NCBI GenBank assembly: GCA_050248995.1
Contig: JBFWRI010000009.1
Coordinates: 1-64,000 of the forward strand
Length of the DNA stretch: 64,000 nucleotides
Reading direction: 5' to 3'
Source of the DNA: JBFWRI01 sp050248995
GTDB lineage: Bacteria; Pseudomonadota; Alphaproteobacteria; JAIXQD01
The position numbers and the translations under genes are program-made. The notes beneath the pieces were generated by a model, which was given only the letters and a program-made list of their open reading frames with translations, was not told the DNA's origin and did not search any database. Of this stretch, positions 6,488 through 14,855 are shown one piece after another. The stretch's first letter is position 1. Each line of letters opens with the position of its first letter.

Positions 6488-9132
6488 TCGATAGCCCCCG
6501 GCATACGTGTATCATGCGCTGGTCCTGGTATCTGTCGCATGGCCTGCTGCAGGGCCGCCAGCAACGCTTCGCGATCGAACTTTGCCACGTAGTCTGTAAA
6601 ACCTGATGCGCGGCCCCGCTCAAGGTCCTTCGGCGTAGCATGAGACGATAAAGCGATCATCGGCACACTTTTCCAAATGTCGCCGGCACGCACGGCTTCG
6701 GCAAATTGGAAGCCATTCATCCCCGGCATCTCGATGTCACTGACAATCAGGTCAAACTTTTCACCGGCTTCCATCATCTGCAGTGCCAGCTTTGGATCTT
6801 CGCAGGTAATAACCGTATAACCCGCTACTGCGAGCAGCGGCGACAGCAGATTCCGGAAGAACGGGCTGTCATCCACAAGCAGGATACGCTTTTCAACATC
6901 TTCTTCTACGGCGCCAGCATCGTTAAAGACGCCGGCCCGCATCTCGAACCAGTCTTTATGCGCCAGGCCAAGGTAGTGAGCGGCGTCGATCACATCGGTC
7001 GCCCTTCCGCCGATGATCGCACTGCCCATGATGCCAGGTCTGTCGCCAACGACTTCGACATGCAGGCGCTCTTCTACAACATCAAGCACCTGGTCAATAA
7101 TCAGACCCATGCTGCGATCCCGGTCAGTAAAGACCAGCATACGCCGGACACCTTTCTTGCCAAACTTATACAATGGATCAAACGGCACCAACGGCATCAG
7201 CTGGCCGCGGTATTGAATCATCGGTTTGTCATTTGGGAATTCAACGTTTGCCAGGTCAAACTCCTCGATGCGCGTCACCAGTGCCAGCGACACGGCGCGC
7301 GGCGCCATGCCAGAAGCCTTAAACAACAAGAATGCCATTTTATCCAGCGAACTCCGCGGCTTGCTTTCAAGTAGTGCCGTAGCATCATCCCTCATGTTCG
7401 CGCAATCGCCCGCCAACTCCGAAACACCGTTCGGATCAATAATCAGGATAACCCGGCCATCCCCCATAATTGTGTTGCCCGAAAACATGCCGCAAAGCCC
7501 CAGGATTGGCGCAACCGGCTTCACCACAATTTCCTCGGTGTCGAACAGACGGTCAACAATGACGCCGAAGCGGTTATTGCCCACCTGCATAACAATCACG
7601 TAAACATTATCGGTTTTCTGCCCGCCCAGTTTTAACGCGGACTGCAATTGCACCAAGGGCAGCAGGCGGTTTCGTAAACGCAGCACCGGCGCGTTGTTCA
7701 GCATTTCAATCCGGTACTCGCCGCCCGGCACGACGCGCACCAGCTCGGTCACGGCCAGTTGCGGAATGGCAAAAGTCTCGCCTGCGCACTCTATGATCAG
7801 CGCATTGATGATCGCCAGCGTCAACGGGATCTTGATCGTAAAGGTCGATCCTTTGCCGGCTTCCGAGTAGAGGTCGATACTGCCGCCGATTTTTTCGATG
7901 TTGGCACGCACCACATCCATGCCAACCCCGCGCCCGGAAATCTCGGTCACCTGGCTGGCCGTGCTGAAACCCGGCACAAAAATGAACTTGCAGATCTGTT
8001 GGTCGGACATCCCCGCCAATTCGGCTTCGGTTGTCAGGCCCTTTTCAAGCGCCTTTTGTGCGATACGATCGACATTCAGCCCGCGCCCGTCATCTTTGAT
8101 CTCAATGATGATATGTCCGCCCTGATGGTAGGATGACAGAAGAATACGACCTGTTTCCGGCTTGCCAGCCGCCACGCGGTCAGCGGGCATTTCAAGGCCA
8201 TGGTCGGCGCTGTTGCGGATCATATGCAGCAGCGGATCGCGGATCAGCTCCAGCATCTGGCGATCCAGCTCTGCTTCCTGTCCTACCATCTCAAGATCGA
8301 TTTTCTTGCCAAGATCACGCGCCAGATCACGGATAATACGCGGCAACTTCTGCCATGCAGTGCCGATCGGCTGCATGCGCGTCTTCATCACACCTTCCTG
8401 CAGTTCGGATGTTACAAGGTTCAAGCGCTGCAAGGTTGAGGTTAATTCAGTACGGCCATGCGTGCGGGCAATCTGCAGCAGCTGGTTGCGCGTCAGCACC
8501 AGCTCACTGACCGTATTCATAAGGCCTTCAAGCACATCAACCTGGATGCGTATTGACTGGTCGGCCACGCTGACGGCACTGCTGCGCGCATCGGGCTCTG
8601 CCTTGGCGGGAACCGACGGCGCTGAAAGCGGCCTCATTGTATCGGCCGGCCCCGGTGTAGCTGCGAAAAGGGCCTCAAGCTCAGCCGAGTCCTGCGCTGG
8701 GGTTGCCGGGTCGCCGGGCGCCCGCGGCATTTCCACAACCGGCAGCGGTGCATCCCCGCCTGTTGCATGGCGGTTCAGGCGCTCGATCAGAGCGCTGTCG
8801 TCGCCTGCAGGCTCGGTGCCCCGCGCCTCGATTTCACTGACGAGATATTTGATCTGGTCAACCGCGCCCAGAATCAGTGTGATGGCCTCGGGCGTCACAG
8901 CCAACTTTCCGTCACGAAATTTCCCCAATACGTTTTCGCCCGCATGCGCTACTTTTTCCAGCCGTGGCAGGCCGATAAATCCACATGTGCCCTTGATCGT
9001 ATGAACAACCCGAAAAATGCTGCCAAGCAACGCTGCGTCCGTCGGGCGCTGTTCCAGTTCGATTAGCTCCTGGTCGAGTTTTGCCAGACCTTCGCCGGTC
9101 TCGGTCAAAAACTCGCGCAGCAAATCATCCAT
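6484..9132 (-). CDS. cheA: Hybrid chemotaxis histidine kinase CheA (two CheW domains, C-terminal receiver)
   Basis: CheA autophosphorylates and passes phosphate to CheY and CheB. Domains in order in this 882-residue protein: HPt (1-105) with phospho-histidine H44 in VVHTIKGTC; a Pro/Ala linker (about 125-190); dimerisation and HATPase domains (about 195-440) with the N-box around H311-G-L-E and the G-box DDGRG (347-351); a first CheW-like domain (about 445-580); a second CheW-like segment (about 598-735); and a receiver domain (about 748-870) with D799 and K851. Ordinary CheA ends after one CheW domain, so the extra CheW-like segment and receiver are the notable points; the receiver may act as a phosphate sink. 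It follows chpT by 68 bases. Confidence 0.95.
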   Translation of the reverse strand: MDDLLREFLTETGEGLAKLDQELIELEQRPTDAALLGSIFRVVHTIKGTCGFIGLPRLEKVAHAGENVLGKFRDGKLAVTPEAITLILGAVDQIKYLVSEIEARGTEPAGDDSALIERLNRHATGGDAPLPVVEMPRAPGDPATPAQDSAELEALFAATPGPADTMRPLSAPSVPAKAEPDARSSAVSVADQSIRIQVDVLEGLMNTVSELVLTRNQLLQIARTHGRTELTSTLQRLNLVTSELQEGVMKTRMQPIGTAWQKLPRIIRDLARDLGKKIDLEMVGQEAELDRQMLELIRDPLLHMIRNSADHGLEMPADRVAAGKPETGRILLSSYHQGGHIIIEIKDDGRGLNVDRIAQKALEKGLTTEAELAGMSDQQICKFIFVPGFSTASQVTEISGRGVGMDVVRANIEKIGGSIDLYSEAGKGSTFTIKIPLTLAIINALIIECAGETFAIPQLAVTELVRVVPGGEYRIEMLNNAPVLRLRNRLLPLVQLQSALKLGGQKTDNVYVIVMQVGNNRFGVIVDRLFDTEEIVVKPVAPILGLCGMFSGNTIMGDGRVILIIDPNGVSELAGDCANMRDDATALLESKPRSSLDKMAFLLFKASGMAPRAVSLALVTRIEEFDLANVEFPNDKPMIQYRGQLMPLVPFDPLYKFGKKGVRRMLVFTDRDRSMGLIIDQVLDVVEERLHVEVVGDRPGIMGSAIIGGRATDVIDAAHYLGLAHKDWFEMRAGVFNDAGAVEEDVEKRILLVDDSPFFRNLLSPLLAVAGYTVITCEDPKLALQMMEAGEKFDLIVSDIEMPGMNGFQFAEAVRAGDIWKSVPMIALSSHATPKDLERGRASGFTDYVAKFDREALLAALQQAMRQIPGPAHDTRMPGAIE

Positions 9133-9200
9133 AATCCAGACTCCACTTGTGGTAGCTTCAGGATAGAAGCAACCGCCCCGCGCTTCGGCCGCATAAAGCC

Positions 9201-9842
9201 TTAGGTGCGAACCAGCGTAATCGTTACCGCGTCTTCCCCGGCCGCTTCGGCTGCAATCCTGAAGCCATAATATTCAGCCAGACGCGCGGTGATATAGGAA
9301 TGAACGGTTTTACTGGTGATTTCATCAATATCTAGTGAATTGGCGATGGCGGCTGTCAGATGGTCCGGCACATGCGCGCCGCGGCCTGTAATGCTGATGG
9401 TCACTTTCGGCGAGCCAGCTTCGCCTTCAACCTGGATGATGCCGCCATAGGCCAGAATTTCTTCGGCAATGATGCAGATGTTCAACAACAGTTTAAGCGC
9501 ACCGCGATGTTCGGCGTATGCAGAAATCGGCGTCGTGGCCGGCCAGACTAGTTTTGACTTGCCACCTTCAAGATAATGTTCAGCCACCTGGCGTACATCA
9601 TTCACCGACAAGCCGGACTCGCTGCCCGCACGGCCATACGCCAGGCGGAAACAGCGCAGACGGCGTGCAGCCTGCACTGCGCTTTTTGCAATCAGTTGCA
9701 GAGCGTCCCCTGTCGTATTACCGCCCACTTCCTCAATCAGTTCAACGCCATTGTTGATGGCACCAACAGGGCTCACCAGGTCGTGGCACATACGTGAACT
9801 GAGAAGTTCCAGAATTCGGATATCGACTTGTAGATTTTCCAT
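9201..9842 (-). CDS. chpT: Histidine phosphotransferase ChpT
   Basis: ChpT is the dimeric phosphotransferase that moves phosphate from the hybrid kinase CckA to CtrA and CpdR. The 213-residue protein starts with the family-diagnostic segment SSRMCHDLVSPVGAINNG, with phospho-histidine H20, followed by a degenerate ATPase-like C-terminal domain without ATP-binding G-boxes. Length fits the family (about 210-250). It is the first gene of the chemotaxis transcript, 68 bases before cheA, and a near-match to a CtrA box lies 97 bases upstream of its start. Confidence 0.92.
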   Translation of the reverse strand: MENLQVDIRILELLSSRMCHDLVSPVGAINNGVELIEEVGGNTTGDALQLIAKSAVQAARRLRCFRLAYGRAGSESGLSVNDVRQVAEHYLEGGKSKLVWPATTPISAYAEHRGALKLLLNICIIAEEILAYGGIIQVEGEAGSPKVTISITGRGAHVPDHLTAAIANSLDIDEITSKTVHSYITARLAEYYGFRIAAEAAGEDAVTITLVRT

Positions 9843-9938
9843 AACGCTTGCCCCTTAAACCTTGTTTGGACCGTGATTTCCGGCCTTCTTTTGAAGCCCG
9901 CCCTAGGCTAATTTGCCCCTTATTTGGCAAATGTTTAG

Positions 9939-9953
9939 TTAACGGGATGCTAA
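9939..9953. promoter_or_regulatory. Near-match CtrA box (TTAA-N7-CTAA)
   Basis: TTAA-CGGGATG-CTAA differs from the CtrA consensus by one base. It lies in the divergent region between chpT (97 bases upstream of its start) and nadK (29 bases upstream of its start). Because chpT begins the chemotaxis operon, the site would place that operon under CtrA. One mismatch in a short motif makes this tentative. Confidence 0.35.
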
Positions 9954-9981
9954 AACCGCAGAGCTATGTTAAGCATTCCCC

Positions 9982-10761
9982 ATGCCCTTTCAAGATACCA
10001 ACACCCTCAAGCTAGGCCTTGTTGCAACGGAAAGCCCCGAAGCGCGCGATGCTGTGCGTGAATTCTGTGACCGTTACAATCCCGTTTCGAATGATGCCGC
10101 CGACGTGATTGTTGCGATTGGCGGTGACGGCACGATGCTGCAGGCCCTGCACATAGCCCTGCCACGGCGCCTGCCGGTCTATGGCATGAACCAAGGCTCA
10201 ATCGGTTTCCTGCTGAACCCGTTCCAGCTGGATGGCCTGACCGATCGCTTGCTGCGCGCGCAGGCCGTTACCATCAACCCGCTGCTGATGGAAGCGCATA
10301 CCAAAACTCAGACGGTGACCGCCTATGCAATCAACGAAGTATCTCTGCTGCGTGAAACACGCCAGGCTGCGAAGCTTGGCATCACAGTGGATCGCCGCGA
10401 GCGTTTGCAGGAACTGATTTGCGACGGTGTGATCGTCGCAACGCCCGTCGGCAGTACAGCCTATAACCTGTCGGCGCATGGCCCCATCGTACCGCTGAAC
10501 GCCAACGTGCTGGCGCTTACACCAATCAGTGCATTCCGTCCGCGCCGCTGGCGCGGTGCATTGCTGCCGCTCAATTCAAACATTCAGATCGAGATTAAAG
10601 AGCCAGACAAGCGCCCGGTGTCAGCCGTGGCTGACTTCACCGAGGTCCGCGATGTCACGAAGGTTTCAATCCGCACGGATATTGAGCATCCGCTCACGCT
10701 GCTGTTCGACCCGGAACGCCATCTGGCTGAGCGTATGCTGCAAGAGCAGTTTGAAGAATAA
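9982..10761 (+). CDS. nadK: NAD kinase
   Basis: NAD kinase phosphorylates NAD to NADP in the cytoplasm and is the only de novo source of NADP. The 259-residue protein has the family motif GGDGTM (residues 47-52), the NE-containing segment AINEVSLLRE and the ATPVGSTAYNLSAHGP motif, all in the expected order. The length fits the short bacterial type. It is divergent from chpT, with 139 bases between the two starts. Confidence 0.95.
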   Translation: MPFQDTNTLKLGLVATESPEARDAVREFCDRYNPVSNDAADVIVAIGGDGTMLQALHIALPRRLPVYGMNQGSIGFLLNPFQLDGLTDRLLRAQAVTINPLLMEAHTKTQTVTAYAINEVSLLRETRQAAKLGITVDRRERLQELICDGVIVATPVGSTAYNLSAHGPIVPLNANVLALTPISAFRPRRWRGALLPLNSNIQIEIKEPDKRPVSAVADFTEVRDVTKVSIRTDIEHPLTLLFDPERHLAERMLQEQFEE

Positions 10762-10767
10762 GCAGGC

Positions 10768-11115
10768 TTACGAGCAGAAGCCCAGAGCTTCGAACTTCCG
10801 GCGATAAGGCGCGTGATCCTTATGGTGATCGCTTGCCAGCGACAGGCCCGCCATGTAGGCATCATGCAGCGTCATATCTTCTGGTTTCGCATCAGGAGCA
10901 TTCACGCGCTTGATAGCGCGATCTTCGCTTGTCCCATCCCAAACGCTGCATTGAATCTTAAAGCCGGTTAGGCCCATATAGCCAAGTGTCCCAAGCAAAC
11001 TCCAACCACCAGTAGGAATTGCGGCGGCAAGACCAACCAGAACCGATGTTGTCAACGGACGGCGACCGGCGATATACGCACAGTGAAGCGCAAGTTGTCG
11101 GGGAGCAGTTTGCAT
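10768..11115 (-). CDS. Hypothetical protein with a hydrophobic segment
   Basis: A 115-residue protein of unknown family. It has a central hydrophobic, Gly-rich stretch (about residues 20-52) that could be one or two short membrane segments, and a charged C-terminal half with a His-rich patch (DHHKDH). It is convergent with nadK (6 bases between stops) and lies 69 bases downstream of the M48-type gene on the same strand. An AG-rich leader (GAGAG) precedes the ATG. The C-terminal segment with several charged residues gives no functional clue that I can recognise. Confidence 0.55.
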   Translation of the reverse strand: MQTAPRQLALHCAYIAGRRPLTTSVLVGLAAAIPTGGWSLLGTLGYMGLTGFKIQCSVWDGTSEDRAIKRVNAPDAKPEDMTLHDAYMAGLSLASDHHKDHAPYRRKFEALGFCS

Positions 11116-11184
11116 CTCAATATCTCTCGTTTCTATCTGAGGCCAGTTTATCCCGTAGCGGTGAAAGTAAAAAACGCAGGAATA

Positions 11185-11844
11185 TTAGGCTGCCTTTAGC
11201 TGCTGTAGTACCTTTTTGGCCTCACGTTCGCGCCGCCACACCGACGGGTGCGTACGCGATCCCATAAAGTGAAAACGACGGTGTTTCTTGATGGCACGGA
11301 TAATACCGTCATGCCCGCAACTCCTGATCGAGAACGCATCAGCTGCCAGTTCACGTGGATGATTTTTGGGTCCGCATTCAATCCATGCAATGCGTGGTGT
11401 CAACCACCGCGCACCCCACTCGATAGCGCCCAGCAAGGCCGTGGCGCCCGCCAACGACAGCCACACAGGGTCACTTGGAATGATTGGTGAAATGGCAAAC
11501 GCTACCGGGAAAAGCCCGGCCACGAATACGCAGCGTGCAACAATGCGACGCTGCCGGTTATAACTTCCGTGATCGCCTTCTTTAACATGGCAAAGTTCAT
11601 GCGCCAGCAAGCCCTCAACCTCTTCATCATTTAGCTTTAGCCGACCCACCTTTTGCAGGTTCAAACTTACCTTCCATGGACATCTATCATCCTCGGGTGG
11701 TGTTGCATGGGCAATCGACCAGTGCTCGAACCTGTCGCGCGGCTCAGGGTATAACTCGAGCGCAGCCTGAACTCCTTCGCGCGCCTTTATGGCGCGAAAG
11801 ATTTCTCTTATCCGTTTGCGTGAAATTGTCGCTGTAGTGGTCAT
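11185..11844 (-). CDS. M48-like zinc metallopeptidase, membrane-anchored
   Basis: The 219-residue protein carries the zinc-peptidase motif HELCH at residues 82-86 and a downstream ExxxD motif (E165, D169 in RELAADAF) that supplies the third zinc ligand, the arrangement of the M48 (HtpX/Ste24) family. Two hydrophobic segments lie between them (about 103-122 and 128-147), so the active site should be held at the membrane, also like HtpX. The C-terminal THPS motif recurs in M48 proteins. The gene is 9 bases downstream of a clear paralogue (11854-12429) whose stop codon overlaps its Shine-Dalgarno sequence (TAAGGG), so the two are translationally coupled. The substrate is unknown; envelope protein quality control is the family expectation. 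Confidence 0.8.
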   Translation of the reverse strand: MTTTATISRKRIREIFRAIKAREGVQAALELYPEPRDRFEHWSIAHATPPEDDRCPWKVSLNLQKVGRLKLNDEEVEGLLAHELCHVKEGDHGSYNRQRRIVARCVFVAGLFPVAFAISPIIPSDPVWLSLAGATALLGAIEWGARWLTPRIAWIECGPKNHPRELAADAFSIRSCGHDGIIRAIKKHRRFHFMGSRTHPSVWRREREAKKVLQQLKAA

Positions 11845-11853
11845 CAGTAACCC

Positions 11854-12429
11854 TTAGCCGTTGATAAGGCCAAGATGCCTGATGCGCAAGCTGGTTGAAG
11901 GGTGGCGCGCAAGATAAACGCGGTTAAGACGTGCATTCGATAACAACGATACCAAACCCGGACGCTGCCCCAGTTTTGCTGCAAAAGCGTCAGCAGCAAA
12001 CACACGGCCATATTCCCATAAAGCTCGCGATTCCTCGTAATCAGTCGTTTCTGCCTTAGCGCGCTCATCCAGCGCACGCACCAAATCTTCACCGCACAAC
12101 TTCTTATCTGTAATCAGTTCATGCGCCACATTTTCGGCAGCTGTATAAGAGCTGACGCGCTTAACGGGCTTCGCGAGCATATCTATGAGATTTTTTTGAA
12201 AATGACTGAGACGACCAAGTTTATATGCTAACAGCCCTTGCAACTGCGCACCGTCCAGCTTCGCGGCATACTCCGGACTAACGCAAACGCTCAACCGACT
12301 GGTCATTTTATCCAACAAATTGGCAAAAATGACTTCAGGAGAATTCATCTCGCCAAACACCAGTCCGGCCTTCACGCCAGCACGGGCACGTAAGTCTTCA
12401 AATGAGCGGCGAATGTCTTGTTTTTGCAT
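11854..12429 (-). CDS. Catalytically dead M48-like paralogue
   Basis: This 191-residue protein aligns along its length with the next gene: the N-terminal helix (IRRSFEDLRARAGVKAG against IREIFRAIKAREGVQAA), the LQGLLAYKLGRL segment against the HELCH region, the AADAF motif, and a C-terminal RHPS motif. Every zinc-site residue is replaced: H to Y69, E to K70, H to R73, and the third-ligand E to V, while the AADAF Asp is kept. It therefore should not be a protease but could bind or regulate its neighbour. The start at 12429 is chosen because an upstream in-frame start would overlap the preceding gene and add a segment with no counterpart in the paralogue. The Shine-Dalgarno is weak. Confidence 0.75.
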   Translation of the reverse strand: MQKQDIRRSFEDLRARAGVKAGLVFGEMNSPEVIFANLLDKMTSRLSVCVSPEYAAKLDGAQLQGLLAYKLGRLSHFQKNLIDMLAKPVKRVSSYTAAENVAHELITDKKLCGEDLVRALDERAKAETTDYEESRALWEYGRVFAADAFAAKLGQRPGLVSLLSNARLNRVYLARHPSTSLRIRHLGLING

Positions 12430-12523
12430 GGTGTTATATCTCGTGGGTATAGCAATTATTATAAACCCAAAGCGGGGCACCCTGTCGAGAGTTTTTAGGG
12501 TGCGGAAACCCAGCCAAAAGGCC

Positions 12524-13396
12524 CTATTCCGCAGCCAATTTCTGGTCATCCTGTACGCTGGCCACCAGCTTCAGGGCCGTATCCCGCAGGGCCTTCTGCA
12601 ACCGGACGACGCCGGCATTATTCAGTGTCATTGAGAATTCGTCCATATACAGCGCCCGGTTGAACTCGATCTGGATCGCGTGCGCATTCTCGCGCAGCAC
12701 GCCATGGCGGCGCACAATCTCGCCACCCTTATAATTTTTGTTCACGCCGACAGCCAGGCCGGCCTGCGTCATTAGCTGCGCCAGATAGTTTGTATAATCC
12801 GAAGCAGCCGTTTGCCCATCGCGGTCACCCAGCACCACATCATACGCTTTGCCCTGCGCATTCTTCGGCGCGCTGGCCGACGGCATCGAATGCACGTTCA
12901 GCAGAAGGCACTGCCCGAAACGGCCCAGCAGTGTGGCCCGCTGGTTGGCCAGTGTTTCGTGGTACGGCATATAAGCATTGCGGATGCGCTGCTGCACCAC
13001 CGCCACCGAAAGGCGTTCACGGTAAATGGCATGGCCCGGCTTCACTTCGCGGTGGATCAGGCCGATACCCGCCTGTGTATACGGCGTTGGCTTTGTCAGC
13101 CATGGCCACGACTCATACAGCATCGACTGGTCCAGATCGGTCAGCGCGCGGTTTACGTCGATATACGTGCGCGGATAATTGGCACACACAACCGTGGCGC
13201 CGATATCCGGCAGCAACGTTAGCAGTTCATCCACGTGAAAATCTTCCGCCCCGCGCAACTGCTGCGGCGTACAGGCGGTAATAAAGTCGGCAGGATACAT
13301 ACGGCCGCTGTGCGGGCTGTCAACCAGCAGTGGCAGCGCGGCCTGCAGCGTCGGGTGGTGAATGGTGACCGCGTTTGCGGCTGTAAGCGTGATCAT
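12524..13396 (-). CDS. N-formylglutamate amidohydrolase family protein
   Basis: The family hydrolyses N-formyl-L-glutamate to glutamate and formate, the last step of one histidine-degradation route, though many alphaproteobacterial members lie outside hut operons. The 290-residue protein has the metal-site segments DSPHSGRMYP near the N-terminus, the YPRTYIDVNR motif, the NVHSMPS segment and the closing IEFNRALYMDE, all typical. No hut genes are nearby, so the physiological substrate is uncertain. It precedes the M48-like pair by 94 bases on the same strand and could be transcribed with it. Confidence 0.85.
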   Translation of the reverse strand: MITLTAANAVTIHHPTLQAALPLLVDSPHSGRMYPADFITACTPQQLRGAEDFHVDELLTLLPDIGATVVCANYPRTYIDVNRALTDLDQSMLYESWPWLTKPTPYTQAGIGLIHREVKPGHAIYRERLSVAVVQQRIRNAYMPYHETLANQRATLLGRFGQCLLLNVHSMPSASAPKNAQGKAYDVVLGDRDGQTAASDYTNYLAQLMTQAGLAVGVNKNYKGGEIVRRHGVLRENAHAIQIEFNRALYMDEFSMTLNNAGVVRLQKALRDTALKLVASVQDDQKLAAE

Positions 13397-13650
13397 AGGG
13401 CCTACTTAACAAGCCAAATGTGGCGTTGGCTGGACGATTCCTTTGTACCAGCACCGTGGCGCTATATCAAGGAAACATCACATACTTTCCATATTTTAAA
13501 CATAATGTTCCGCCACCGTGAGCACGCTGAACTTGGCAGAGGCGATCTGTACGATCTCCCCAATCGCGTATTTCCCCCTCTATACGCTTGTGGTCGCCTC
13601 GGCTAAGTTCAGCGCACATTTACAACACCCCGTCTGACAGGAGAATCCCC

Positions 13651-13944
13651 ATGAAAAAACTTATGCTTCTCGCTGCTGTGCCCGCCCTTGTATTGGGTTT
13701 GGCCGCCTGCGATGACCAAAGCGCAACCGAAGACACAGCCGCTGCCGATGCTGCCGCTGAAATGGCCGCGCCGGCGCCTGTTCCACCGCCCGTTGTTCCA
13801 GCCACCCCGCCAGCTGACGCCGGCACACCTGTTGACAGCATGCCCATGAATACAGAAGGCACGAACCCGGCATCACCGACTGAAGCTCCCGCGGCTGAAA
13901 TGCCAGCTCCGGCGACTGAAACTCCGCCGCCACCGGCTGAATAA
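13651..13944 (+). CDS. Small Ala/Pro/Glu-rich lipoprotein
   Basis: A 97-residue lipoprotein: positive n-region, hydrophobic core and lipobox LAAC with lipidated C20. The mature part is low-complexity, made almost only of Ala, Pro, Glu, Thr and Asp, and repeats short units such as EMPAP and PPPV; it should be unfolded and negatively charged. The ATG at 13651 has AGGAGA eight bases upstream. A strong terminator follows directly. The 254 bases upstream of the ATG contain no convincing gene and probably hold its promoter. It may be a spacer or surface anchor, but no function can be assigned. Confidence 0.75.
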   Translation: MKKLMLLAAVPALVLGLAACDDQSATEDTAAADAAAEMAAPAPVPPPVVPATPPADAGTPVDSMPMNTEGTNPASPTEAPAAEMPAPATETPPPPAE

Positions 13945-13964
13945 CTTTCAGGGAAACGAATACA

Positions 13965-14000
13965 AAAGGCCGCCCCGGATATTCTCCGCAGGCGGCCTTT
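13965..14000. terminator. Bidirectional rho-independent terminator
   Basis: Stem arms AAAGGCCGCC (13965-13974) and GGCGGCCTTT (13991-14000) enclose a 16-base loop, with T-rich sequence on both sides. It ends the lipoprotein gene on the plus strand and the 59-residue gene on the minus strand. Confidence 0.85.
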
Positions 14001-14018
14001 TATTTTGCATTATGTGTC

Positions 14019-14198
14019 TTACCTTGTTCCGCCCGGACCACCTTTTTCGGGCGCACGCCTGAACATCGCCATTGTTTGTGCGCCCACGCGTTCACGGATA
14101 GCGGTCAATTCGGGAGGACGCATTGATTTTATAGAGACAAAGCTACCTGGCGCCGGCCTACGGCTGTCTTTCTGCTTGGGATCTTGGGCATCTGCCAT
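14019..14198 (-). CDS. Small hypothetical protein (59 aa)
   Basis: A short minus-strand frame with ATG at 14196-14198 and TAA at 14019-14021. It is preceded by a good Shine-Dalgarno (GAGGAAAG) at normal spacing and followed by the bidirectional terminator. The 59-residue product is basic and Pro/Gly/Arg-rich at both ends, with a central MRPPELTAIRERVG segment likely to be helical. The signal structure (Shine-Dalgarno, start, stop, terminator) favours a real gene, but I recognise no family. The overlapping plus-strand frame has no such signals. Confidence 0.6.
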   Translation of the reverse strand: MADAQDPKQKDSRRPAPGSFVSIKSMRPPELTAIRERVGAQTMAMFRRAPEKGGPGGTR

Positions 14199-14331
14199 AT
14201 CGCTTTCCTCATATAAAGCTTAAGCCCAATTCTTAACTGAATGTTTAATGCTACGGACAGTAAACATGCCCTGATTTCAAGCAGATACCCGCCCACCAAG
14301 CTCATCTCACATGCTGATTTCTATGATTTGT

Positions 14332-14727
14332 CTAAATCAGCTTCGAGCGAGGGTTCGCTATAGTTCGCACGAATGCGCCGGCAAACTCCTGCGTGCGAAC
14401 CGGCTTGCCATGGGCATACGGATGGTCTGAAACAACATCGACCTGCGGAAACATGGAGCGCTCACCCCGCAACGCGGCACGCAGGCGCAGAAGACCGGCT
14501 TGATAAAGTTTTGCCGCAGGCCCGCCCCGAGCTATCGCATCTTCCAGATCGGCTTCGGACATCATACGCAATTTATAAGGACCATCTGTCAGGCCCGTAA
14601 TGCCCGCAGGAATAACAACCGCACGCACATAGCGCGTGCCGCCGTCATCTTCCATACCTACAACAGTATCGCAGCTGAAATCGTCTGAAGAATAAACATC
14701 ATCGTCTAAAGCATTTTTCTTTGCCAT
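14332..14727 (-). CDS. Hypothetical protein (131 aa)
   Basis: Soluble 131-residue protein of unknown family, with an acidic N-terminus (residues 5-25 rich in Asp and Ser) and a mixed alpha/beta remainder. The ATG at 14727 is preferred over an upstream in-frame start at 14886, because the upstream extension would overlap the parE start and looks like a random translation. Divergent from parE, with 128 bases between the starts. No functional clue in sequence or context. Confidence 0.55.
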   Translation of the reverse strand: MAKKNALDDDVYSSDDFSCDTVVGMEDDGGTRYVRAVVIPAGITGLTDGPYKLRMMSEADLEDAIARGGPAAKLYQAGLLRLRAALRGERSMFPQVDVVSDHPYAHGKPVRTQEFAGAFVRTIANPRSKLI

Positions 14728-14855
14728 GCCGACTGACCCTGATATGAACAAATGCGGTGCATTTCTTCTTATTAAGCCCATGCTAAGCGCAGAACCCGCA
14801 AGTAATTCAACAAAAATGCCGATCTTGTTGCCATAACGCACAGAAGTGTTAAGAC

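Noticed and set aside
13418..13606. A plus-strand open frame of 62 residues (starting MWRWLDDSF) between the N-formylglutamate amidohydrolase and the lipoprotein gene
   Set aside because: It has no clear Shine-Dalgarno, no recognisable domain, and lies in the likely promoter region of the lipoprotein gene. I treat it as chance, though not excluded.
14005..14223. A plus-strand frame of 72 residues opposite the small gene at 14019-14198
   Set aside because: The minus-strand frame has the Shine-Dalgarno, start and terminator; the plus-strand one has no such signals.
14220..14248. TTAA half-sites resembling CtrA boxes near the start of the small minus-strand gene
   Set aside because: The gaps are 9 and 8 bases, not 7.
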